A stretch of 64,000 nucleotides of DNA from Gnetum montanum. Lineage: Eukaryota > Streptophyta > Gnetopsida > Gnetales > Gnetaceae. Position numbers and translations under genes: made by a program. Shown here in pieces: positions 12,541-24,954 of this stretch; position 1 is the stretch's first letter; every line of letters begins with the position of its first letter. The stretch is taken from positions 95,910-159,909 of the forward strand of contig MNCI01026912.1 in NCBI GenBank assembly GCA_015680685.1, given 5' to 3'. The notes below the pieces were generated by a model. The model was not told the DNA's origin and made no database searches. It worked only from the letters and a program-made list of their open reading frames with translations.

Positions 12541-15005
12541 CGCGTATCACGCAAATGCAAGGGGGGGCAGCGGCATTTTTGCCAGTTGCATCAGCAGTGG
12601 CATTTTGCACGCAGAAGAAGAAGAAGAAGAAGAATCAGCAGCGAAAGCGGATTCAGCGACAACAGGAGGGATACGTTCCCACTTGTTCCACTTCCTGGAA
12701 CTATCGTACTTCTCCTTCTTCTTCTGCGATAGTGATTCCGTTCCTCTCTCTTTTCCCTTGCTCGCTCCGTGCGCATTTTTCCCGTTCCTGCGCACACTTT
12801 GTTGGTCGGAGTCCTGATCCTGCCCTGTTTTCGTGCTCGTTGTTCGGCTTCTCCGGTTGCTCCAGCTCCAGGCCCAGGCCTCCATAGGAACAAGTGAGGT
12901 ACTATTGCTGCTGCCAGGGCGCCGGGCAAATCTTGTTGTGATCAGGTCAGATTTCTGGAACGCTTCTTTCGTGGCTTTGAATCTGTTGGCGTATTTCGAT
13001 GAACCTTTGTGTATGTTTGTTGCATCGAAACTTTAGATTGTGTGAGAAAGTTAGGGTTTAGAATGTCTAGACTCTGTCTGTGTTAGGGTTTTCAATGAGC
13101 TGTCTCGGGGCATGGTTTGGAGGACTTGTTAGGCCTAGGGGAGATTGAGGGACTGTAGCCTATTTGTTATAGATGAAGATGAAGACAATTGGCAGGATTG
13201 GGAAAGTGGGAATGTTAGGTTGGTTTGAATTAGCCAACTTATTATGAAAATTGAACCAAAGTAATGCTAGCATTTGGCATATAGGTTATGACACCTAAGT
13301 TATATCTTCGTAAGTATTCGACCGTATGTTGCAATTGTACCTTGGTAGACATTTGACTGTTGACCAACATGAGCTTTAGGAGGTTTTATTAATACTGAAG
13401 CTGGTGTTTATTTCGGACTTGTATGTGTGTTTGTATTAGTGTTGTGGAAGCCTAGCTAGGTTCGTGGTTTTCTAATTGAACTTTGTGTTTTCCTTTATTT
13501 TTTAGAGTTGGTTAACGGTAAAGAACATCTTAGATAAATTTGCGAAACTGAAGCTATCTTATGTCCAGAAAAAGGCCCTAGGGATCCATTGGGCAGAGCT
13601 TAGTGAATAGTAAGTAAAAAATAAAATTAAAGGAAATGACCTAGCGTCAACCCCAGTAGTTTCAGAAAAAAAAGTTGTTAAAAGATTGCAAAGAAACACA
13701 TGTCCTTCATCCTCAATGGCATCTGGTACATAATTGACAAATGTGAACTTTATATGGAGTCTTGTAGTAACTTATTTCGACTTTCGGATGATATAAAGTC
13801 CCTCTTATTCTGTCGATTAAGCCTCTTAATCTGAATGGAATCGCAGTGTTACTCTTGCTGCACTTTTCCTCCCCTAACATGCTCAAGGTAAGATTTGGCT
13901 TTAACTTCTGGATTTGCACAAACATTTTGCGTTACTTTGGCCTTGACGGCACTTCGGGTCTTCTTCATGGTTGTTTCATTTTGTCAACCAATTTGTAACT
14001 TCATAAAACAACCCTTTCCATCTTAGAGCGGGAGGACGGTGGCTAAGTGCCTTGCATATGGGTAGCCTAAGGGTACGTATGCGTGAAATTGAAATGACTG
14101 ATTCCAATTTTCACAACGAATTTTACAAATTTATAAGCTAGTACAGCTTCTCTCAAAATCTATGGTTTACAAGAAACGGTAGTTTTTACAACTGTTACTG
14201 ACAAGGTGTAATTTGGTATTCAATTTGGAAATACATTTGTAATTTTTTCCCTCTTGAAAATGAAAGATTGAGGTTGCTCATGTTAAGATTTTGAACTACT
14301 TTCATGAGTAATTAGTTTAGTATTAGTAGCTTTCCTTTAAACATCCACATGTCTTGTTCTACATAAACTCGTATTAGACTTGTTTAATGTCGTATGATTG
14401 AACTGTAAAAAAGTTCTTTACCTACTTGACTTTAATTCAGAGTGAAGGTTTTTCATATATGTTTAAGAGCATATTGTATTTTTCCATCGTTTTGACAATG
14501 ACTGTTAGCTTTCTCGCTTACATGAGCTTTGTTGTATAAAATGATTATTATTCATTTAACGTAAGGAATATGTGTAGGAGATGATGGTTGAGAAAATTTG
14601 TTCTTTAAAGATATGGCTAAAAACCATATTTCAAGAGAAGGTTCACTATATGCTGACGTGAGCAAGATTAATGCTGGAGATAGTTCATACTTTTTCTGAT
14701 TGCCTTTCATTTAATTGTTATCACTTCCCTTTTATGTAACTATTCAGTCTTTCCAAATTTCTACTATTTTGTGATTTTAAGATTTCCCTCTTCTCCTTAA
14801 ATGTAGTAACGGATTTTCCCTTTTTGTTTGACTTGGTTCGTCTTGCAGAAATATGTGGTATTGAACTTATGGAAGGAAAACATTTTCTTATGAAAGAAAC
14901 ATGTTTTCTTTGTTAGATGGAACTTGGATAAACATCAACAGAGCTATATGTGTATGAATTTTACAGCCTATGTTTTATTAAAGTCATTCAAATTCTACTT
15001 TACAG
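12536..15005 (+). other. 5'UTR exon and about 2 kb leader intron
   Basis: The GC-rich leader (about 12536-12945) includes a GAA run near 12613-12633. The best donor is CAG|GTCAGATTT at 12945/12946; GAG|GTACTA at 12898/12899 is an alternative. The acceptor TACTTTACAG ends at 15005, directly before the ATG at 15006. No coding sequence is needed upstream because the protein opens with the start expected for the family. The intron body is AT-rich and shows no element I can name. Confidence 0.6.
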
Positions 15006-18000
15006 ATGGGAAGTCGAGGAAAAGTTCTCTTTGATCTAAATGAACCTCCAAAGGAGGAGGAACAAGAAGATGATCTCACTTGTGATTTTCAGCATGTCAA
15101 TGTGCGGTCTCAGCTGTATCAAACACCCCAGGTGCACAATTTTGAAGCTTCTACTTTTCATTCTTTAGTGGAGAGACTGTCCCGGATTCCAAATGAGCAC
15201 TCTTTTTCTCATTCTCCACTTGTTTCTGCCTTCCAGCCTTTTGTGAAACCTAAAGAAGTGCTACAAGGTATAGGAGAATGTGTTATGCCAAATTCTGCAA
15301 TTAGCAGTGGCAACACAAAAAGTTTAAGTGGCCAAGATGGAGTATATGTAAATGCTTCTTCACAACCTAATGTTTCAGTTCTCACAGGACCAGAAAATAC
15401 GAATGTAAAAGTGGAATCACAGAAGGATGTAGAGGTTGCATCTTCCAAGCAGGACAAAGATGTGGAATCTCATAAGGATTTAGAAGGTACTTATTCAAAT
15501 CTGAATGAGGATGTTCCTACAAAACAAAACTATGAAGGTGAATTCGAAGGTCTAAATGAAAAAGAAGATGGTGAGTGTTCAGAGAAGGAGGATGGGGAAG
15601 ATATCCGGCATAAGAAAGCAAGTCAACTAGTTAAAAATACAAATGAAAATAAGGATAATTGTTCAACATTAGATTCTCCAACCAGGGATTGTCTTGAATT
15701 TAAAAATGAGGTAGTGGATTGGTCTAGAATGAAGCTTGAATCTAAAGATGATTCAAAAGCAGAAATGGACCTTAACATTAAGGCTAAGGACGTAGTTGTT
15801 GCAGCTGTTAAAGGGCATAATGTGCGTTCGGATACAAAGCTCCCATGCATGAATAAAAGTATCACAGATGGGAAAAATCCACAGTTAACTGGATCAGAAA
15901 TCACAAAAGATGAGGCACCCAGAATGGTAGTTACACAGCCGGATATTTTTAAATTAGGAGGACTGGATTCCGGGAATAAATTGAAGAGCTCAAAATCTAT
16001 GAAAGAGCCAAAGTACATATCCTGTCTTGGTAATAAAAGAAAAGTAGATGAACAAACAGAGGCCAAGTTAGGTAAAAAGCGCAGTAGACAAACAGTGTTT
16101 TTAAATTTAGAAGATGTTAGACAAGCTGCCTCAACGAAATTTGTGACATCAAAAAGGCAGTCTAATGTCCAATGTCTTACTCCTGTTGGCAAGGAACATA
16201 GCCGATCTGTCCATACTACAACTGATGAATCTAGCATGAAACAAGTTTTACCTAATAACAAAGACCAAAAGTTTTTGATTTCATCTAAAAGTGAAGGAGG
16301 GTATATGGCAGAAACTCAAGATAATATGGCAAATGCGTCTTCTGAAGATTCTTCTTTGCAACACATGTCAAGATTAGAAAAGATTGGGAAAAGAAATTCC
16401 CTGCCTACTTCAAAAGTAGAGAAAAGTGTTGAAGGATTCTCTTCACAGGTTCCAAGGCAAGCTTTTTGGAAAGCAGGAATGGAACATAAACACGTCAAAA
16501 CTGATCATCTTGCAAACAATAAGGTATCAGAAGTTTTGGTTGGGAATGATTTAATAGATCAGAAATCGGCTAGTAAGAGGAATATATCGACAGTGAAAAA
16601 GTCGTTACCTAACAGCTCATCGTATCAAGATACATCCGTTGAGCGACTTCATCGAGAAGTTACAAGTGAAAAATTTTGGCACCATCCAGGTTAATATTTG
16701 ATTTCATTTAATTTGTTTGTTTTGTTGTTGTCAAATTTCCCCTTTTATCGGAGTGTAGAACGTCTGCAAATATACAAGTTAGACTGAGAAGCGTTATGTA
16801 TTGTTCCCTTAAGTTGACGACAGCATTTGATTGTCTGGTAAAAGTTGTGTTCCCATTAATTGCCAAGTTATAAATTTTATATTTCAGAGATATAGCTGTA
16901 GCTCTTTCAAGTGTTTTTTTTTTAAAATAAACTAAATACTTGCAGTGCAGTTTATATGATTTCTCCAGAGCGTGACCTCTTGTTTGAAATGTTTTTGTGT
17001 TTTCCCCTTGAGTTACACTATTGGGCCTATGGAATTTCGCCTTTTTATACACTTGTGTATGTGCATGTATCATATTTGTAGGTATGACACTTATATCCAG
17101 TAACTAATTACCTTTTAAAATGATGTAGCAGATGATTCAGAGCTTCAGTGTGTACCTGGGCGCTTCGATTCAGCAGAGGATTATGTTCGAGTTTTTGAAC
17201 CCCTGTTATTTGAAGAGTGCCGAGCACAGTTGTATAGCACATGGGAGGAGCTTTGTGATACTGGTTCTAGAGATTCAATTGCAATGGTCCGTGTTAAGTG
17301 TGTTGAAAGACGAGAAAGAGGTATATTTTCAGATGATGTATTCATTTAGTTACGTCTCTGTTTTGTCTCTGCAAACCTGTCCCATCCCCTATCCACTTTT
17401 TTTTGGCTGGATAGGGATGAAAGGTGTTTTTATGTACAGGTTGGAAGATGAAAAATGTGAAAAAAATCCTTTATTCTTGGCTTTATATTCTCTTGCAAGT
17501 TTACCCAATGATAACACCGAATAGTGATATTCTAGGGCCGATAAAAAGCGGCGATGCAGAAAAATTAAGAAAGTACAATTTTTAAAAACAATGGAAAATA
17601 TAGTAAAGATCAACCTCTTTGGAGAAATTAATTAGTTGATCAGTCAACAGACATGATCAATAGTCAGTGGGGTATAGCTTACTGGGTTAGCATGGGGCTT
17701 CTGGTAATGGTGATGAACAAAGATTAATAGGATTTCTAAATCAATGAAGTGTTAACCTAGTGTTAAGGGTCTTGGCCTGGTAACCTCAGGTCACAGGTTC
17801 GACTCTACTAGGTAGCACTGAGTTATAAATTAAAGATAAAAAAATTCCATAAAAGGAATTCTGAATCTGGTCTGATAGATCCAAGGGGTATGATTTCTAA
17901 AACTTGCTTCTTATGGTGTGAATGATTGTTGTCTGGAAGGATGAAACATTGATTTCATAGCTCAGCCATAAGAGTGTTTATGATTTGTTATCATTACTAT

Positions 18001-21000
18001 TGCAAGTTTATTTTTATGACTAAAAGATTTTCTTTTACTATTTTAAACGTTCAAAATAATTTTATGCTACTTTTCAATGTGAATATGACCCCAGGTGCTA
18101 CTTTCACAAATTGCAGTTTGATACAAAACCCAGTTTTCTTGAAAACAAATTTCAATTACTCTGAAATATGCCTCGCAAGAGGGTAATGCAGCAAAATATG
18201 ATTTAAGCTTTCCTTCTGCTGATCACAGACAGGATGGATGAGAAAATACCTTGTTAGGATAGTCTTTTAAGGCACTTGTTAAAAAGATAAAGATCCATTG
18301 TATAATTACTGTGCATTTCATTTTCTTAAAATCGTGACAAGCCTCAAGTTATCCATTGTGAAAATCTATGCAGCGAGCTATCACGTTTGACTCGGTTTTA
18401 AGGTGGCTTATCTCTAGGAAAGATAGAGAGAGTTTTCGTTGAATATTGATGAGGTTTCTTTTAACTATGTTTTGCGTTACTGTCTCCTGGCTTCGTAAGC
18501 AGTTGAGCATGCTGCTGTTCTTGAAGATGGTACTGCGCTAAGACTGGACTATGGAATGCTATCATGGAAGGATTGCGGTTGGGTCTATATCGGTTCGACC
18601 ACTGTGCAGCTTTGTAGATTGGTAGGCGGTCTAGGCGCTCTGAGGATGGTGCTATTCGAACTCGGATGGGAATCCGGGGCAGGTTTCCTTTGTAGCATAA
18701 TTTTTCCATTTTTAAGTGACAGTCATAGTTTTGAACTCACAATGCTTTGTGAGGCAAGTTTATATTTGTTCAAGCCCCTTTGAATAGGTGACCGTTAGCA
18801 ATTATTTGGGTTTTATGAAAGTACAGTGTGTTTATACATAAACTTATGCATACATTTTAGCATCTGGATGCATGTCTCTTCCCTTGTATATAATTGCTAT
18901 ACCAGGTTATCTGGCAAAGAAATATCGAGGCCCAGTAGATGTCACAGTACCTGTCCTCCTTTGAAAAGATTATCGAGGGAGTGATAAGGTGTGAAGATCA
19001 ACATATGCTACTAATACATTTTTTTAGTGTAAATTGGTATTTTAGCCAAGGTGTTTGTAGCTGAAGGTAACTTGTAGCATATGTCCTGGTTGTGTCCTTG
19101 AGGTACGTTTGGCTTAGGCTGTGGTTTAGAATGATGGGTATGCCTTAACAATGTTTCAGGGATGCTGGCTTTTAAGCAAATAAAAATAATAGTTTTTTGG
19201 GTGGCCTTGAGCCGTGAGCTATTCAATCCAATAGCCTCAGGTCTTGAATCCCTTCGATTACAATGATAGTTTTTCAAGTTGAATGCTCCTGATGCGTTTC
19301 GTTTTCTTATAGTACATTTTGTTTGGTCAAAAAATACTAATCTATCCTGTATTATGCATACATAGGTTGGTATGATGCTACAGTAGTTCCCATGCATGAA
19401 TTCAAGCCCTCATTCAAGGAGGGTGATGTTGCTGTACTTTCGACATTCAAGCCAGGATCAGGTTTGTTGATTGCCTCTTTTCTCGCATCCTTGCGTTGTA
19501 TGCAATGCACATTCTAAAGTTTGTATTCATCTTGGCAGGTAGATTTAGGAGGACAGGCTCATATGGCCTAAATGGAGGCACCGATGATCCCGATGCTAAG
19601 TGTGAAGTAAGTGGGCGGGTTGCTGGTACCGTTAGGAAGTATGTACCGATTGATAACCGAGACTCAGAAGGGGCTATCGTTCACTTTTATGTTGGGGATA
19701 TGCAGGATTACGGCAGGTAATCATCTCTTTTATTTTTTATCTTTAATTTTTTTACCTATTAAGAATTTGACATGCAGAATGTTTTCTGAAGTCTTCCCAG
19801 AAGATTTGTGTTTTAATGGAATTTGTTTTTGGTTTTCAATTGTGAAACAGTTCCTTAAAATATCAATGGTTGTGACTTGTCAAATTGTCCTTTCGGTTTT
19901 GTTTTTGTTTTGTTATTATCTAGTAGAATAAGTATGATGCTAATGTTAAGAGGTCAGAAATAAGATTATTTGCTTGCACTAGTTTTTGTTCCTGGTTTTT
20001 GTTCCTGCAATTATTTTAAACAACATATAAAGTTGTCCTCATTAGTATCAAATATTTATGTTTACCTAAAGTTCAGAAGCCAAAATTTTCTTTCAGTAAA
20101 TCAAATGAAGAACATATCTTGTTGAAACTGCAAAAGCAAAATGTAGTTTGGTTCCTGGCTGTTCTTGGATCCCTTGCAACAACCCAAAGAGAATACGTTG
20201 CTCTTCATGCTTTTCGGCGTCTTAACAATCAGGTGAAGATAATTCTCTTGGCTAAATTATCTGATTATGTGCGTTGTAACATCACTCATGAGTAATTTGC
20301 ATTTTCATGCAGATGCAAAAAGCTATACTAGATCCTAGTCCTGATCAGTTTCCCAAGTACGAAGCACAACCTCCTGCTATGCCTGAGTGTTTTACACCGA
20401 AATTTGTTGAGCATCTTCATAAAACATTTAATGGTCCTCAGCTTGCAGCTATACAATGGGCTGCTATGCACACTGCAGCTGGTACAGCAGGGACTACTAA
20501 TAAACAGCGGCAGGAACCGTGGCCTTTCACATTAGTGCAAGGACCGCCAGGGACAGGAAAGACACATACTGTGTGGGGAATGCTTAATGTGATTCATCTT
20601 GTACAATATCAGCACTACTATTGTTCTCTCCTCAAGAAACTGGCACCGGAAACATATGGGCAATCCTCTGATAATTCAAACAATTCAGGTGGTGCTGGTA
20701 TAGGATCTATAGATGAAGTTCTTAAGAGCATGGATCGTAATCTACTTATGCTACCTAAGATTTGCCCTAAACCAAGGATGCTTGTATGTGCCCCATCCAA
20801 TGCAGCTACAGATGAATTGCTACAGAGGGTTCTTGATCGTGGTTTCATTGATGGAGAAATGAAGGTCTATAAGCCTGATGTTGCTCGGGTAGGTGTTGAT
20901 TCACAAAATCGTGCTGCTCAGGCTGTATCTGTGGAGAGAAGAGCCGATTATCTTTTAAGCAGAACACGAGAAGATGTAATAAGTCTTTTGCGGCAGCTGC

Positions 21001-22373
21001 AAGGTCGTAAAGTATATTTAGCTCAACAGATATCTTCCCTTCAGAGGGAGTTGAGTAATGCAGCTGCTGCTGGTCGAGAACAAGGTACCGTTGGCGTTGA
21101 TCCTGAAGTTCTTGCGGCACGTGACCATAACCGTGATTCCATGCTGCAAAATCTTGCAGCAGTTGTCGAAGAACATGACAAGGTGGTTGTTGAGATACAA
21201 CGCCTTGCAGTTCTTGAAAACCGTTTTCGCAATACAGGAAAGTTTAATTTGGACGAAGCACGTTCAAGTCTCGAGGTGAGCTTTGCAAATGAGGCTGAGA
21301 TAGTGTTTACTACTGTTTCAAGTAGTGGACGGAAGTTGTTTCAACGCCTTTCTCATGGCTTTGACATGGTAGTTATCGACGAAGCTGCACAGGCAAGTGA
21401 GGTAGCAGTACTGCCTCCACTTTCTTTGGGAGCTGCACGCTGTGTTTTAGTGGGTGATCCTCAGCAACTTCCGGCAACCGTTATCAGTCAGGCAGCTGGT
21501 ACGTTGCAGTATAGCAGGAGCTTATTTGAGCGGTTCCAGCAAGCAGGGTGTCCAACTATGTTATTATCTGTGCAGTATCGTATGCATCCAGAAGTTCGAG
21601 CTTTTCCTTCAAGATATTTTTATCAGAATCGTCTAAGTGACAGCGAAAGTGTTATAAATCGGCCAGATGAAGTGTATTATAAAGATCCTTTGTTGAGACC
21701 TTACATTTTCTATGATATGATGCATGGAAGAGAGTCACATAGGGGTGGATCTGTTTCCTATCAAAACATTCATGAAGCTCAGTTTGCTGTGAATTTGTAT
21801 GAATACCTACAAAAACATATTAGGCCGCTGGGAATTAAAGTTTCTGTTGGCATTATTACTCCGTACAAGCTTCAATTGAAATGTTTGCAGCGAGAATTTG
21901 ATAAGGTTCTCAGTGCAGAAGAAGTAAAAACGGTGTATATCAATACTGTAGATGCTTTTCAAGGCCAGGAACGGGATGTGATAATCATGTCTTGTGTTCG
22001 GGCCTCAAGCCATGGCGTTGGATTTGTTGCAGACATCCGCCGCATGAATGTGGCATTGACACGAGCTCGCAGAGCTCTCTGGGTGGGTATCCGTTGTTTC
22101 TCTGTAATTTTTTTTTCTTTGTTGCAACTTCTGCAGAGATTTCTGAAATGCAGTAGTACTTCTATGCAGGTTATGGGTAATGCGGCAGCACTTAAGCAGT
22201 CAGCTGACTGGTCTGCTTTAATTGAAGATGCAAAGCAGAGGGGATGCTTAATGGACATGGATTCTCTTCCGAAAGAGCTGGTATCACCTAGGCCTAATGC
22301 TTTTGGGCCCTATCAAGGACGGGGCTTGCCTAATTCAAGAGCGCAGAGGCAGGGAATTTCAAGCCAGAGGTAG
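15006..22373 (+). CDS. SEN1/UPF1-like superfamily 1 RNA helicase, seven coding exons, 1,418 aa
   Basis: Coding exons are 15006-16689, 17132-17320, 19366-19461, 19539-19716, 20097-20232, 20313-22082 and 22170-22373. All junctions are GT-AG, phases agree, and the sum is 4,257 nt. The N-terminus (exon 1 of the CDS) carries DLNEPP at residues 10-15, an EAR-type DLNxxP motif, then a long acidic, low-complexity region with a basic cluster KKRSR near residue 358. A conserved segment follows (FDSAEDYVRVFEPLLFEECR), then the helicase core: motif I GPPGTGKT (about 838-845), Ia APSNAATDELL (about 921), II VVIDEAAQ (DEAA about 1117), III GDPQQLPAT (about 1142), QYRMHP (about 1182), V FQGQERD (about 1310) and VI NVALTRARRALW (about 1340). 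The family unwinds RNA and RNA-DNA hybrids in termination and R-loop control; a nuclear role is inferred. No stop or frameshift breaks it, so it is probably functional. Confidence 0.93.
17650..17860 (+). repeat. tRNA-derived SINE-like insertion in the third coding-region gap
   Basis: A pol III-type box A (GTTAACCTAGTGTTAAGGG, 17750-17768) and box B (GGTTCGACTCT, 17796-17806) sit at tRNA-like spacing inside the 2,045-bp intron 17321-19365. An A-rich AAAGATAAAAAAATT follows near 17835. An upstream TAGCTTACTGGGTTAGCATGG (about 17676-17696) resembles a second box A. Ends and target duplication were not identified. Confidence 0.5.
22083..22169 (+). other. Last intron of the helicase gene: 87 bp, in frame, no stop
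   Basis: The donor CTCTGG|GTGGGT and acceptor TCTATGCAG|GTTATG flank 29 codons without a stop. Removing it joins RALW to VMGNAAAL, the expected sequence after motif VI. Retention would add 29 residues (from VGIRCFSVIFFS) without truncating the protein. Confidence 0.85.
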
Positions 22374-24954
22374 TGATACAGTCTGTTGCTGTCTAGAATA
22401 TGGTAGAGATGACTAAGGAATAGGCCTCCAAAGCTGAACTTGCCAACGATTTTGGACCTTAACGTGTCACTTGTGGGTGTCTAGATGAAACTTTTGGCTC
22501 TTCTACAGAATAGTACAAACTGAAAGTTATGAAATGCGTGCTGTTCTATAATTTTTTAATCATAAGAGATTAAACATGCGAATCTTCGAGAATCAAAGGT
22601 TGAAGATTAAAATGTCTCGAAAGGAAGAGTGACTCTTGGATTGAATGGCAAATTCATCATGTAGAACCCAGGGAAAGCAATTGAGAAAAGTTTTGAGTTG
22701 GCCTTCTGCAGAAGAGCATGTAAATACTCTCTGAAAAGAAAATGTCTTCATATTTTTTTTAACAGAATTGTCCTTTACAGGAATTTGATTATTTGTAAAT
22801 CCCTTGATTGGAACAATATCTTATCTTAGGCTTTGTATTCTGCGAAGCGTGGAGCTTCAAACTTCTAAGAGGCCTTGCAGCATTTCAAGAATTGCAGGCA
22901 AAGAGCTCAGAATTGAAGTTATTGTACTTGCTTCGCCGGTCTGTCCTATCTGTTGTAAGATCCCTCTACCAGGTAGGTCAAGAGTGGATATTTTTGTACG
23001 ACTTTTGATTCTGTATATAGGTACTTACATTCAATTATCCACTTTGATTTTAGTTGTGGATACTTGTCGGTAAGCAAGCTGGTTCATTTTTTCCCCATTT
23101 TTGGTATAAATTGTCAACCAGTTTACCGAAAGTTTTTAGTCCCACTATCTTTCCGTGGAATTTAATGAGTGAGTTGAAAACTAACCTAGTTATTTACATC
23201 GGCAGAAAACTGAAGGAGTGTAAAAAGAAAAGAAGATGATGTTAAATGTTTTAATGCCCCAGATATAGTCTAGAGGTAGCCATGATACGTAAGCATGTGA
23301 ATTTCGGAACATTGTTTAATGTTAATTTATCCAGCAGGTGCCTGCAGGCTTTTATGGCATTTTCGGATTACCTACAAAGTAGTTGAACTGTATCAGATTT
23401 AAAACATTGACACTGAAGAGGCATTTATCATACATTAACATTGAAACCATAGATAAGCAGAATAAGTAAATGTGATCCTTTGAAATATGAGACGTTCCAT
23501 TATTTTTTACAAGTGTCCGCAAAATTTTAGCATGCAGAAATTTGTGTTAATTTATTGTACCAACTTTTCTGCAGATTCGAACCCGGAATTTAGTCGGATA
23601 AAGTCTGAAGCAAGGTAGAAATGCTTAGAAGTTCCCTTTGTCCTCTTAGGATACATAAGAAATAAATGTATACCAGAAATCTAACTATAGCGCCCAATCA
23701 GAGGAAACTTCCTCCATTGTCTTTTATGTAGAGAATATTCGATTGCATATTATGCTTTAGCATAACGCTTGCAAGCTAGCATTCGGGGTATCTCTAAGCT
23801 AGTATTCAGGGTATATTTCAAGGCTCAAAGCGTATAGCGTATGAGCTAATCAGCTCAGCTACAGCTGCTGCTCTTCAGGAGTAATTCCTTGTTTTAATAT
23901 TTGCGTCAGGGTCCAAAATTTTGCCATCTTTTCGCATGGGTAAGCTCACCTTTATCATTTTTTTTTGATTTTAGTTATATCCCTAAACAATAAAAATAAA
24001 TCCAAAAGATTTTAACATTTTGTAATATAAAACTCTGAAAGCATCCTTCGATCCAGGCTCTAGATCTTAGTATATTGCTTGCAGTAAAGTGAAAAAGGCG
24101 TGTACAGCATCCTAACTTGCTTTAATTTTTGTTAAATTTTGTTGGAAATCTAATTTAGGCACCTAAATTTTTACCTATCAAGAGTTTTTTCTTCCCCAGA
24201 AATTTTAATTTTTACAAGGTTGTTTCTCATTTGATTTTATCGATGATGTAGTAAGTTCAGAGATAAAAATAATGAAAAATATATACGTATTTATCATTTT
24301 GAGAGTTTTAATGTTTAATTGATGTGTAATAAGAATATTTTTATATGGAAAGATCAAAATTCTTTTTCCTAAAACATCAACGAACATTTCCAATGTTTAT
24401 GGAGTAAGCTAACCCTTGGCAACCCGTTATTTTTCTTTTTCTTTTTAATATCAAAATTCTTGTTTTACCATGGATATTTTGTTAACCGCAATTAAACAAG
24501 GTCATCCTTTTCGTGGTAACTTAAAATTGCTTTCGACCATTTTTTTTAAAAAAATTTGCCTAGAAATCATCTCTTAATTCGGATCTGACTTGTTCATGAA
24601 GTCGGGTTGTTGAATCCAAAACAATTAATATAGTTCTTAATGTAAAACAATTAACAAATTTCTTTAACTCATTTGCCATTCTAGGGTTATATTCCTAATT
24701 TGTATCATATTGAGGTTTAACAATTCTATCCATGATAGAATTATTAGAAATAAGTTTAACGTGTGCTATTGACTTCTCTTTTTACTTAGATTTCCTTGCG
24801 AATGTATATTAAAATGTTTGCCCCAAACTTCTGTTTATTACTTTGGGATGTCCATTACTCTGAAATACAATCAATAACATTTAAATCTTAGCAGAAAAAG
24901 GAGTTATCAATAGCAATGAATGTTAGAATGATTGATTCCATGGAAGTTTGAGTA
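22374..24954. other. 3'UTR and downstream spacer of the helicase gene
   Basis: The 3'UTR must start at 22374, but I see no single convincing polyadenylation signal. Open stretches at 22804-23239 have no recognisable motif and overlap one another, so they are not called as genes. From about 23900 to 24954 the sequence is very AT-rich with no feature I can name. Confidence 0.4.

Noticed and set aside
12107-13036. Many overlapping open stretches on both strands around the promoter and leader
   Set aside because: GC-rich DNA with few stops in all frames; low-complexity products, no conserved motif, and overlap with the TATA box and 5'UTR.
15623-16261. 212-codon open stretch on the minus strand
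   Set aside because: It lies wholly within the first coding exon of the helicase and has no motif; it is an antisense shadow.
17750-17806. A genuine tRNA gene
   Set aside because: Box A and box B are present but the cloverleaf stems do not pair well; a SINE fits better.
19611-19931. 106-codon open stretch overlapping a helicase exon
   Set aside because: A different frame that runs from the exon into the intron; the exon reading gives the conserved SGRVAGTVRKYVPID segment.
22804-23239. Possible small genes downstream of the helicase
   Set aside because: Overlapping short frames without motif or promoter; more likely 3'UTR or spacer.
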